A DNA stretch of 64,000 nt from Hexactinellida sp. DTS-2022. Taxonomy: Eukaryota > Porifera > Hexactinellida. Positions 39,825 through 50,768 of this stretch are shown one piece after another; the stretch's first letter is position 1; every line of letters begins with the position of its first letter. The position numbers and the translations under genes were made by a program. The notes under the pieces are model-generated. The model worked only from the letters and a program-made list of their open reading frames with translations. It had not been told where the DNA came from and did no database searches. Where the stretch lies: contig JAPNXP010000013.1 of the NCBI GenBank assembly GCA_028753945.1, forward strand, positions 5,313,300 to 5,377,299, in the 5' to 3' direction.

Positions 39825-42800
39825 ATGGAATGTAATAATGCTTCTTTAGGAATGCTAGCCAATAGATTATACGTCTCTGCATTCTGTTTGTTGTTGTTGT
39901 TCGCACAAACACAGTGCCAAACTTCCTCTCTCCTCTCAACAACAACAACAGTGGTACCAACAACAACAACAACAACAACAAATGCTAATGTAACATCAAC
40001 AGTGCTACCAGCAATAACAATAACAATAACAACAACAAATGCAACTAATGCAACAACAACAGTCGTACAAACAACAGCTAGCAACAGTAGCACCATAGCA
40101 ACGAGCAGCTCGATTGGAATGTCCTCCGTCGGGGCTCCAATCCCCTCTAGCTCGTCAGCTGTTCCGGTCTCGGAATCGACCAATCAGATCTCACAGACGC
40201 CAGTGTGAGTAAATAGCTACAGAACTGACCAATGGAATTACAGCATTTGTTTAGGGCAAGTACAACTGCATTCCAAACATCCACCTCCGTTTCTACGCAG
40301 ACTACCCCGATACTATCAGCTGTCCCTACAGAATCAACTGGCCTTATAACTACAGTGCCTACTGAATCAACTGTTCCTGTCACTACAGTGCCTACTCAAA
40401 CTGGCCCTGTCACTACAGTGCCTACTCAATCAACTGGCCCTGTCGCTACCACTAATCCCCCTGTAACAGGGGCAGCCGGCGGAAGCGAAGTGATCGCAGT
40501 GGCGGTTGTTATGTCGCTGATAATAATAGTTCTGATAATGCTGCTGGCCCTGGTTCTGGTGTTCGGACTCTGGTAACTACCTCGCCTGTCCACCCACATT
40601 CCATTTAACCACTCCCGTAGGTACACACGGCGGAAGTCCACGGTCCCCTGGTACATGGCGCTAATCGGACGGTCCCCCAGTCAGCAGGAGGAACACATGA
40701 AAGAGAAGCCGATTCGCCGCAGCGTGATGATCGGCAGCCAAATGATAATCATCGACGGAACCAATCCGCAGGACCTGCCCTTCCTAAGCGAGACACGTAA
40801 GTCCCAGCAGCCAATAGGATTTGAGTATAAGGCCTATTTGTATCGCAGTGAAGCGGAGACTCCAGCCAATCAGCGTCGAGGATCTGCCCGACCAAGTCTG
40901 GAAGAAACACCAAATGACGAACCAGGGATTCCGTCTGGAGTACGAGGCAAGCGAAGCATAGCAACCGTGTAGGTAGATTGGCATGTTACTGTATACTATA
41001 GAGCCTCGAGATGGCGCCTCAGGCCACATTCCAGACGGCTCTGTTGGAGGAGAACCGACACAAAAACAGATACCGGAACATTCTGCCCTGTGAGTTATGC
41101 CCCATTATTTGGCGCCTATTATAATGCCCCATTATTTGGCGCCTATTATAATGCCCCATTATTTGGCGCCTGTATTATGCCCCGTTATTTGGCGCCTATA
41201 TTATGCCCCGTTATTTGGCGCCTATATTAAGTCCCGTTATTTGGCGCCTATTTATGTCCCGTTATTTGGATGACCACTCGCGGTCATCCAAATAACGGGA
41301 CATAAATAGATAATAGATACATAAATAGATGACCACTCGCGGGTGCGCCTGCAACTAATGACGGGAAAAGAGAGCTCCGATTACATAAACGCAGACTACA
41401 TAGACGTGAGTTCTATTTATAGCCTGAGGACTGTGCTAATTATAGAATTACCGGAATGCGTGTAGGCGTACAGAGAGCCGAACAAGTTCATCGCAGCGCA
41501 AGGTTAGTGCCTGTTACACGCTACATTCCTATGTACCTTAGCAGTTGCTACGCAGGGCCGCTGCTGGAGACCATGGACGACTTCTGGCGGATGGTGTGGG
41601 AGCTGCGCTCGCAGAATCTGGTCATGCTCACCAACCTGCGCGAGTTCGACATTCTCGGGGTTAGTTGCATTCCTATGTACCAGGCCCGTAGTTAGGCTGC
41701 TATATTTAGAACGAGCGCACCAAGTGCGAGAAGTACTGGCCGGAGGAAGTCGGATCGGAACTGAAACTGGGAGTCATGAATGTCAGACTGACTAAAGTCA
41801 CTCAGCTCTCAGATTACATCATACGCGAGATGACCGTGTCTCCCGTGAGTTATAGTTCCAGTTATACTCCCTATAGTTACAGTTCCAGTTATACTCCCTA
41901 TAGTTACAGTTCCATAAGTACCCCTTATGATAAGATTCCAGTATGATAAGAGTGCGGGTTTAATAGGAATGCGATACTATTTGTCTTTGGGAACATCGAA
42001 GTTAGCGAGTTGAGACCGGCGGGCCTCCAGGGAGCGGATGAGTTCGTTGCTCATGCGACTGGTGTCCAGCTGGAACCTGAGACTGTCCCCCCCCGGAGCG
42101 CATATCTCCTCGCAGAAGACCTCCCCGGGCCCCTCCCCCCCCCGCGCGGTGGGGTACGGGAGCAGGAGGGGGCAGGGGGAGGGCGGCGCCTTGTAGGAGT
42201 CCCGGATCTGCACCCAGGCGGTCTGCTTGAGGCCGGACACGGTCCCCTTCAGGTACACCAGATTCAGGCGCCGGTTTATGCGCAGCACTCTCCGCGCCCA
42301 CGACATCCTACAGAGCAATAATTCTATAAATAGAACAGAGTTCTATTTATAGACGTACCTGGGCCTATTGCCCATGTGCCCCGGCATCTTGGTGCCCGGC
42401 CAGACGCGGCCCATCCCCGCGGAGGCCACGTTCCCCATTTTCCGGTGCGTCTTGGTCTGTCCGTGGCTGGCGGGCATCCCGTGGAACCCCCACCGCTTCA
42501 TGACCCCCTGGAACCCCTTGTCGATCGTGAAGCCGAACACGTCCACGAATTGTCCCACGCGGAGGTGCGCCACGTCCAGCGGGGTCCCCGGCGGCAGCAG
42601 CCCCTCCAGAGTGGTGCGGAACTTGCAAATGTGCTCCTTGAAGGGCACGCCCGCGTTCCGGCACTTCCTGGCCATCCCCTGCAGCTCCGTCTGCTCTAGG
42701 AACTCCTTCTTGGAGAGCATGGCGCGCTCCTTGGGCGGGCCGGGCCAGGGCCGGTCCCCCGCGCCCACCAGCAGCCCCACATACCCCGCCTCCTGCACCG

Positions 42801-45800
42801 ACCGCGTCCGGATCACGTGGTTATCCCGCACCTATAAATAGAGCTTAGCCAATCAGATAGCAGAGAGCGTAGCCAATCAGATAGCAGAATACTCACGTGG
42901 AGTACGGTACAAGGAACCGCGTGTCCGCTGCTCGGCTCCCACATGCGCGTCATGCCGAGTTTAACCGCGAGGAGTCCCACGCGCTTGTTCCCCTCCTGCT
43001 TGTGTCGCGGGGCCAGGTCCCCGTCCGGGCCCCGGTGCCAGCCCAGCACGCGCCCCTCCGAGACCCCCGCCCCCTGCGTGCGCTGCGAGGCGCGCAGGGA
43101 GAAAGCCCGCCTAAACAGGCACCGAGAGATCAGCTGACTCATGCTAATCATATTCACACAACAACAGCATAGAGATACTAACGTCACTAAGGAATGCACT
43201 AATAGCTAAAAACAGATCACAGGTCCGGCACAAAGTCTACGCGGGACGCCGCTTCGGGCGGGGCCGCCGGGGGCCCGGGCGGGGGGCGCGGCTCCAGGAG
43301 AGAGCTGGCTTCTGATTGGCTGATCAGCTGCGGGGACCCTGGCACGGAGGTGTTGCGGATGTCGAGACCGGAATTCCCAGGAATCTCTCCGCCAATCAAA
43401 CGCCGCCATTGCTGGTGCGTCTCCGCCGCGACAGCCCGCGCGAACTCGGCTGACTGGAACTTTCCCTCCAGGCCGAACTGAGAGGGCGGCTTCCCGGTGG
43501 GGACCTAGGGACCGGATAACAGAGGTGCCAAGTGGCATGGCAGGGGTCTACTCGCCTTGTATATCTGGAACCACCTGTGCGTGTGTGCGAGCAGCCCCGG
43601 CATCAGGCGCTCTACGTCATCAAGGGACCCCAGCTGGGGGGCCAGCGGGTCCGTCGCGTCGATCGCAAGAATCTTCCAATCGGTTTCTCCCTCGTCGATC
43701 ATAGCCAGCGCGCCCAGAAGCTTAACCTAGCAACGCAACATAAGAACGGAATGCGTGTGATAACAGCGTTACGCGCCTGCTTAACTTCCCCGCTCGCGGC
43801 GACTTTCCCGCCTATTTCGCATACGTCCAGCGGGTCGTTGTCCCCCTTGGCGCCGGTGCGCGGGTCCACGTGACCGGGGTCCTCCCAGGTCTGCGGCAGG
43901 GCGCCGTAGTTCCACAGATATCCATGGTACGGGAAGCAGTTGTTGACGAACCTCAGGGCTCCCTTCTTTACGTCCTGCTTGATTGGTCCCAGCGGCTCCG
44001 CGGTCGCGATTTCGTTTTTCGCGTTGGACCAGCGCGGCACCTCCACCACCATGTTGTAGAGGGGCGGCTCCTGATTGGCCAGGAGCGGAATGTCGTGCAT
44101 GGGACTAACGAGTCGCCCCTCGGGGTCTCTGAGGAACCGGCGGAATTCTAGTGTGAACTCCGATCCCCGCGGCTCGGTCGTGTAGGCTGCCATTCCTACA
44201 CAGGCGTCACTAGGCTATAAATAGAACATAGTAACTCACTATTTATGCGCAGTTCTTTTGAATTCCAGAGGGTGAGGTCTGTTGCTAAGCGGCGGAACAG
44301 TAATAGCATTCAATTAACAGTTCTATAAATAGCTCATTAATAATGACGTCACGCAGGCCGCTGGCGGGAAGGGCCTGGAGGTGCGGCAGTTCCACTTCAT
44401 AGTCTGGCCGGACCATGGAGTGCCGCAGTTCGCGACGAGTCTCATCGCGTTTATCCGCGCGGTGGAGCGCTGTCAGCTGACGGACACCGCGGGACCGCAC
44501 GTGGTGCACTGCAGGTGAGTCCCGCCTGTTCGCCACTCCTATTTACGCATTCCTATGCAGCGCTGGCGTTGGCAGGACGGGCACCTACATCGCACTCAGC
44601 TCTATGCTGGAGCGCATCAGTCTCGAGAATAACGTTAATGTGTACGAATTCGTGCGACTCATGCGCGCCAAGCGCAACTACATGGTGCAGACAGAGGTAA
44701 GTACTACCTATAACCGGAACTAACTGGCTTATAACCGGAACTAACTTAGGAGCAGTACGTGTTCATTCACGACGCGCTGGTGGAGCTGGTCACGAGCGGG
44801 GACACAAGCATTCCAAGCGACCTCGCCATCGCTACGATAAACAGCTACAAGGAGCGGGACGGGGACTGCTTCCAGGGCAAAGCCATGTCTACCTTCTCAA
44901 AGCAGTTCCTGGTAAGCATTCCATTGCCCCCCTGCGGTAACCAGGGTGTTATAGTGCCCGTAGCTGCTGCAAGAGTACTGTCGACAGCCGAGCGAGGATT
45001 CCTGCTCGTTTGCGCTCTGCGAGGAAAACCGAGACAAGAACAGACTCCCGGACAAAGTGCCCTGTGAGTAGTTGTTGTTGTTGTTGTTATACAGTTATGG
45101 TACCAATTGGAACTATCCTAGATGACGACTACAGAGTCAGAATAACGCCCAGCGGAGAAAACACGGATTACATTAACGCAAGCTTCGTAGACGTGAGACC
45201 AGCTTATTTATATTTAGCTTTATACACCGTGGATGTGCTATTACAATTTATACTGCGGTATTTCGCCTATGAACCAATTCCTATAGTTAGTTTGTTGTCT
45301 AGAGCAGTTTTAAGATAACAAGTTAACGCCGCAGTATAAGTTGCATAGCACATCCCTGGTTACAGTGGCTATAACGCGTACTGTATAGGGATACAAACAA
45401 AAGCGCGCGTACATCGCTACGCAGAGCCCCAGCGCCGACACGGCGGCGGACTTCTGGCAAATGGTCTACGAGAAGGAGTCAGCTGTTATCGTTATGCTCT
45501 GCGGCCTGCGGGACGACGGACAGGTGACATAGGAATTTAATTAGCTACAATACTCAGTTAGAGGGTCTGGTCGCTTGGTACCCGCTCCGCTCCATTTGTT
45601 CCTTTTGGCGCTCGAACACGCGGCGCTCCCGGAAGTGCTTCACCCAGGCAACCGGACAGGAGCTCTGGAATGTCCCCTCCTGTCTAGCACACGCCTTCTC
45701 GTTTCCCTGGTTACCGTCCAAACAGCTGAAGAATGCGTCCCTGGCCCCGTAGCACAGCTGTCTGCTGGGCCTGTCGAGTGGCTTGTCGGCGTTTCCGGAC

Positions 45801-46701
45801 ATTGCTAATTATAGAATTAATAATAATACCACTATAGGAGAGCTGCCACCAGTACTGGCCGGCGCCCGGGGAGGAGGCGGTGTTCCGCCGGTACACAGTC
45901 CGGAATGTGCAGGAGCGCCAGGAGCCCGGGTTCCTGCGCCGGAAGCTGCAGGTCGTGTTCTCATTCCACAACAAACTCCTCGGCTCCACGGTGAGTTAGT
46001 GTGTCATACAGGCAATAATATACATGTGCTAGTTATAGTGTATATGCAGCATGCAGGCACTGTAATACGCTAGTTATAGTGTATACAGGCACTGTAAATA
46101 CGCTCGTACCAGTGTATATACAGGCATACGGTTTAATGGCCCTGTAGGTTACGACCGAGAGGAAGGTGGTGCAGCTGTCGCTGGAAAAGTGGCCGGAAAC
46201 TCCGCACCCGAAGGAACTGACGCCTTTCCTGACAATAATAGACGCGGTGGAGCGCATCCAGGCGGCCAATCAGAACCCGCCGATCACAGTGCACTGCAAG
46301 TGAGTTCTATTTATAGAATACCAGCTGTTTACTGCCGCTAGGGACGGGACGGGCCGCACGGGCACCTTCATAACGATGTTCTCGGTTCTCGAGAAACTCA
46401 AGCCCGAACATCTGGTCGACGTATTCCAGATACTAAAAAAGGCGCGCATCCAGCGGCCCCTGCTGGTGGAGACGCAGGTTAGTTGTCTAGAATTCCAATT
46501 AGCCACTGGTGTAACTAGGCATGCTAGGACCAGTACGAGATGTGCTACAACTTCGTGTTCTGCTATCTGGACTCCTTCGAGGCCTACGCGAACTTCTGCG
46601 TGAAGAGCAGCGAGGGCCACAGACCCACCGAGTCCGACTCGGACACGGAGGCGACGCCCAACGGCCTGGACGTAGCGGTCCCCAGCGACTCAGTGAACTG
46701 A
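39825..46701 (+). CDS. Receptor-type tyrosine phosphatase, PTPRA/PTPRE-like, tandem PTP domains
   Basis: Nineteen phased exons give 921 aa: 39825-40204, 40255-40572, 40621-40796, 40849-40946, 41002-41089, 41329-41405, 41466-41502, 41556-41659, 41710-41844, 44357-44514, 44561-44696, 44750-44911, 44988-45063, 45122-45192, 45389-45523, 45838-45990, 46148-46299, 46342-46477, 46528-46701. Signal peptide, then a short Thr/Ser mucin-like ectodomain, one membrane helix (about 206-232) and two PTP domains. D1: [35 protein letters not shown] and [10 protein letters not shown] (HC near 522). D2: WPE and HCKDGTGRTG, so likely weak. Intron 4 uses a GC donor (40947). Intron 9 holds PPA and MRPL3; intron 15 holds COA6, all on the minus strand. 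Confidence 0.95.
39935..40080 (+). repeat. ACA microsatellite translated as a Thr-rich ectodomain
   Basis: ACA/ACAACA runs inside exon 1 of the receptor PTP are read in the ACA frame as poly-Thr with interspersed Val, Ile and Asn. The same motif elsewhere in the window is intronic. Confidence 0.85.
41098..41310 (+). repeat. 27-bp tandem repeat and hairpin in receptor PTP intron 5
   Basis: About six units of ATGCCCCATTATTTGGCGCC are followed by an inverted repeat: GTCCCGTTATTTGGATGACC and GGTCATCCAAATAACGGGAC around a 6-base loop (ACTCGC). The central ATGACCACTCGCGG duplicates the first bases of the downstream exon 6 (41329). Confidence 0.88.
41977..43142 (-). CDS. MRPL3: Mitochondrial ribosomal protein uL3m
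   Basis: Large-subunit mitoribosome protein. Exons 43142-42897, 42831-42359 and 42307-41977 give 349 aa (human 348). A second ATG nine bases upstream (43151) is possible; 43142 is preferred because GATTAG ends one base before it. Arg/Ser-rich N-terminus without acids ([18 protein letters not shown]) fits a mitochondrial presequence. Conserved uL3 core: [41 protein letters not shown] and [16 protein letters not shown]. The gene lies on the opposite strand inside receptor PTP intron 9, 74 bp downstream of PPA. Confidence 0.95.
43217..44193 (-). CDS. PPA1: Soluble inorganic pyrophosphatase
   Basis: Family I pyrophosphatase hydrolysing PPi to phosphate. Exons 44193-43777, 43726-43556 and 43504-43217 give 291 aa (human PPA1 289). 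Conserved: [22 protein letters not shown], the metal-binding signature [29 protein letters not shown] and WFQIYKVPTGKP. No obvious transit peptide, so cytosolic PPA1-type is preferred over PPA2. Both introns use GC donors (CAG|GCGCGT at 43776 and AAG|GCGAGT at 43555); GT alternatives give a stop or break the alignment. GTGTAG ends two bases before the ATG. Nested in receptor PTP intron 9. Confidence 0.95.
44194..44203 (-). promoter_or_regulatory. Candidate trans-splice acceptor before PPA
   Basis: Minus strand reads CTGTGTAG|GA then ATG; the gene lies inside another gene's intron, where an extra cis 5' exon would need to fit too. Confidence 0.4.
45554..45802 (-). CDS. COA6: Cytochrome c oxidase assembly factor 6
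   Basis: Intermembrane-space CHCH-type protein needed for copper delivery to COX2. Single exon, 82 aa, similar to human COA6 core length. Twin cysteine motifs with the COA6-specific spacing: CX9C ([11 protein letters not shown]) and CX10C ([12 protein letters not shown]), followed by [11 protein letters not shown] matching the QWIKYFDKRR block. ATTAG ends two bases before the ATG. The gene fills most of the 314-bp intron 15 of the receptor PTP on the opposite strand. Confidence 0.93.
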   Translation of the reverse strand: MSGNADKPLDRPSRQLCYGARDAFFSCLDGNQGNEKACARQEGTFQSSCPVAWVKHFRERRVFERQKEQMERSGYQATRPSN

Positions 46702-46794
46702 TTTTAACGCGAACAGCTGATTTTATTGTATATTTTAGAGTTTGTATATCTAGTGTGGGTCTGTAACAATAATTGTACATTTCCGTTAGAATAA

Positions 46795-49700
46795 TTACAG
46801 TTCGGAGGCACACGGGGACTCGATGCTTTTCTGGCGCTTCAGGCCCACCGATCTGGCGCTCGATTCTGATTGGCCAGCTTCCGGCAGGTCCAGACTGAGA
46901 GAGAGCTCTGACAGCTGATTGGTCAGCTGGGGCGGCTCTGTTGGGAACACGGATTCCATTGATTCCATCGAGTCGCTAGGGTAGATAAGTAGTAAACGTA
47001 AACAACAACAAATGTAGACAAGTGCTCACCAGGCGGTGGTGGCGGAGCGGTTCATCCGCGCCAGGAGTGGCACGCGGAACGATTTCTTATGTAGCATCAT
47101 CTTGACAAGAACCTAGCAACAGAGCGGGGTATTAGGAATGCCGGTGTAATGGGGCTACTCACGAGAGCCGAGAAGTAGGTGGTGCAGGAACGGATGGCCC
47201 CGTTGACCTCCTCCTCCGTCACCTCGATGTACTCGGAGCAGTTCGCCTCCTGCGAGACCAGCGGCCCGGCGCGCTCCGTCCAGGCGTGCACCTAAGGACA
47301 CATTATAGCCAGGTGTTAAGTGGCACCTAAGGACACATTATAGCCAGGCTATAGCTAGGTGTTAAGTGGCACCTAAGGACACATTATAGCCAGGCTATAG
47401 CTAGGTGTTAAGTGGCACCTAAGGACACATTATAGCTAGGTGTTAAGTGGCACCTAAGGACACATTATAGCCAGGCTATAGCTAGGTGTTAAGTGGCACC
47501 TAAGGACACATTATAGCCAGGCTATAGCTAGGTGTTAAGTGGCACCTAGGGACACATTATAGCTAGGTGTTAAGTGGCACCTAAGGACACATTATAGCTG
47601 GGTGTTTAGTGGCACCTAAGGACACATTATAGCCGGGCTATAACAGGTGTTAAGTGGCACCTAAGGACACATTATAGCTAGGTGTTAAGTGGCACCTAAG
47701 GACACATTATAGCCAGGCTATAGCCAGGTGTTAAGTGGCACCTAAGGACACATTAAGACAGGTTATAGCCAGCTGTTTAGTGGCACCTAAGGACACATTA
47801 TAGCCAGGCTATAACAGGTGTTAAGTGGCACCTAGGGACACGTTATAGCCAGGCTATAGCCAGGTGTTAAGTGGCACCTAAGGACACATTATAGCCAGGC
47901 TATAACAGGTGTTAAGTGGCACCTAGGGACACGTTATAGCCAGGCTATAGCCAGGTGTTAAGTGGCACCTAAGGACACGTTATAGCTAGGTGTTAAGTGG
48001 CACCTAAGGACACGTTATAGCCAGGCTATAGCCAGGTGTTAAGTGGCACCTAAGGACACGTTATAGCTAGGTGTTAAGTGGCACCTAAGGACACATTATA
48101 GCCAGGCTATAGCCAGGTGTTAAGTGGCACCTAAGGACACATTAAGACAGGTTATAGCCAGCTGTTTAGTGGCACCTAGGGACACATTATAGCCAGGCTA
48201 TAACAGGTGTTAAGTGGCACCTAGGGACACGTTATAGCCAGGCTATAGCCAGGTGTTAAGTGGCACCTAAGGACACATTAAGACAGGCTATAGCCAGGTG
48301 TTAAGTGGCACCTAAGGACACATTATAGCCAGGCTATAACAGGTGTTAAGTGGCACCTAGGGACACGTTATAGCCAGGTGTTAAGTGGCACCTAAGGACA
48401 CGTTATAGCTAGGTGTTAAGTGGCACCTAAGGACACGTTATAGCCGGGCTATAACAGGTGTTAAGTGGCACGTACCCTCACGGCCTCCAGGAGGATTCTG
48501 GAATCAGCTGACTTCTCCAGCAGGAGACCCATCAAGTTCCTCGCCGCCTCAGATGTCTCTATCCTAGCATAGCAACGGATACACTCAGATATGTGTGTGT
48601 GCCTAACTACAACTCACTCTTCCGGGAATGTGACCCTAAGGATGCAACATAAACAGAGAGGGACTTACACCTGTCACTTACTCCTGTGTCTGAATAGCGG
48701 AGAACATCTCGGGTCTCGAGTCGCCTTTGAATGGCAGCTGTCCGAACAGCAGGCAGTATAGCGTCACGCCCATGGCCCACACGTCTACGGCCTAACCACA
48801 CAACACACAACACACTTAAGCCTACTCTGCTATTGAGAGAATAACAGCTGGTACCTTAGACACTTGTGCGGTGGAGCTGGTTAGTTCCGGGGCGTAGAAC
48901 GCGGGGGTTCCCACATTCCTATGGACGCATTGGTCTCCAGGGTGCTCACTGGACCCGGATCTGTCCTCGCTCTCCCCAAAGTCTGCAATCTAATTAATCC
49001 CAAATAACAGGCGCCTAATAGAATAGTTAAATACCTTTAGACGCCCGTGGTCGTCAAGCAGGAGATTCTCCGGCTTTATGTCTCGGTGTATAATGTTCTG
49101 GTAGTGCACTACAGTGAATAGTATAATACACATTCCATATGCACCCTATGGTAACTAGGCACTTACAGTACTCCACCCCTAGCAACATATCTACGAAATA
49201 GGAATGGCATTTGTCTTCTGGGATGGGTCCGTCTCTGCCCACCTCCATAACGGTTCCTCTCTCCAGGTACTCCAGCACTAAGTACGCGCTTAATTCTATT
49301 TATAGAACCGAGGGAAACTAACCCAGGTACATTTCGTTCTTATTGTCGTCGTCCAACACCTCGAATAGCCTCACTATGCAGGGATGGTCCAACTTCTTCT
49401 GGACCGCTATCTCCTTTCTGATCCCCTGGTCCTCCTCGCCGGCGCTTTGGGAGGCGCGGGAACCGCGGCTGAACCCTCTCCGCTCTAAACACAACGTAAA
49501 CACCTGTCCGTAGCTACCGGTAGCACTCACGGAATGCCTTTCTCTTTAGCTTCTTCTTGGAAATAATCTTCATTGCCTAATCACAGAATTATAATTAGTT
49601 CACATTCCAAAGCTGAGGTGTACTAAACTCGCCTTAACTTCGTTTGTTTGTTTGTCGATTACTTTCTTGACCTGTCCGTAGGCGCCCTAGAGACCATGGA

Positions 49701-50626
49701 TTAGAACGGAAACATAAGTTAGAGACTGGCTCACCTGTCCGATGTCCTCCTTGATAATGTACTGGTTGACTTGGTACTCGTCCTAGGGAGAAAACATGAC
49801 AGCTGATTGGTCGGGAGCGGGACTCACCTCTGAGTCGCACACGTCGACGTGTGAGGTCTCTTTTGTTTTGTGTCGCGTCAGCAGGGGTCTCCGGGTGAGG
49901 GACTGCGTCTCGAGGTTCTCGCAGGAGCGGGAGAGCTCCGGGGACTCGGACCGGAAGGGGGTCTGCGAGGGGTGCAGCAGCCGCCGGGCCGGATCAGGCG
50001 TCAGGGAGAGACCTCTGTTGGGGCACAGCGGGGACAGCTATAGGGGGATAATAAGACAGGGGACAGCGGGGACAGCTATAAGGAGTAATAAGACAGGGGA
50101 CAGCGGGGACAGGTATAAGGAGTAATAAGACAGGGGCGGACAGTTATAATGGGTAATAAGATAGGGGACAGGGGACAGCGGACAGTTATAATGGGTAATA
50201 AGACAGGGGACAGGGGAGAGGTACCTTCGGTCCTGAGTAGTCCCCCTCCGTGGAGAGACTCCGGACGGGACAGGGCGCTATCTTCCGCTCCTGGGCCCCG
50301 GGGGTGGGCCCCTCTGTGGATATCTGCGGCACTTCCGTGTTACCCGCGGGCAGGGGGAGCAGACAGGGCCGGGTTGCCTCTGGTCTTCTCTCCGGCGACC
50401 GCAGCTATAAATAGATATAACGAGCCTGCCCAGTATAGTATATTCTCACACCTTTTTACAGGGCTCGGGGGTTCCGTTGGGGGTGAAGAACTCCGGTGAG
50501 TCGGGCGGGGAGTCCGAAATGTAACCGTTTGGGAGCGACAGGTAGCTACGGAATAGAGAGATTAGTTTGTCGGTCAACGCTTGTCAGCAGCACTTACTGT
50601 GTGTATTCATTCCTCTTTGCAGCCAT
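46795..50626 (-). CDS. CAMKK2: Calcium/calmodulin-dependent protein kinase kinase
   Basis: Kinase that activates CaMKI/IV and AMPK. Seventeen exons give 583 aa: 50626-50598, 50545-50452, 50404-50225, 50037-49828, 49782-49735, 49686-49633, 49576-49531, 49484-49323, 49277-49167, 49108-49035, 48989-48855, 48791-48682, 48635-48618, 48563-48476, 47291-47163, 47112-47030, 46975-46795. Gly loop GQGAYGQV, Lys in AMKIISKKKL, the CaMKK-type basic insert RRGFSRGSRAS, HRDIKPENLLL, ADFGE, VGTPAFYAPE, DVWAMGVTLYCLLFGQLPF. After the kinase, EVTEEEV and LVKMMLHKKSF match the autoinhibitory and calmodulin-binding part. Exon 13 is an 18-nt microexon; intron 6 has a GC donor (49632). CAMKK1 versus 2 is not resolved. 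Confidence 0.95.
47294..48470 (-). repeat. 35/46-bp minisatellite made of acceptor-like units in a CaMKK intron
   Basis: About 27 copies of a unit with GTGTTAAGTGGCACCTAAGG then ACACATTATAGCC, alternating a 46-bp form (extra AGGCTATAGCC) and a 35-bp form. On the minus strand each copy reads TGTCCTTAG|GTGCCAC, nearly the real acceptor CCTTAG|GTGCAC at 47292. It fills the intron between exons 14 and 15. Confidence 0.95.
50030..50220. repeat. GGGGACAGCGGGGACAG-type tandem repeat in a CaMKK intron
   Basis: About five imperfect copies of GGGGACAG plus TATAAGGAGTAATAAGACAG between exons 3 and 4, again beginning at the exon 4 acceptor (50038). Confidence 0.8.
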
Positions 50627-50768
50627 TATCTATCAGAACTGAAACTGAGCAAACCAGCTCTTATATAGGACACAATAGCTACGCATTAGTCTATGCTTAT
50701 GCTTAGTAGAATAGACTCTATTCAATTCCATTCTTCCAGTTGGTTGTAAGCATTTCTAGCTCAGTAGC

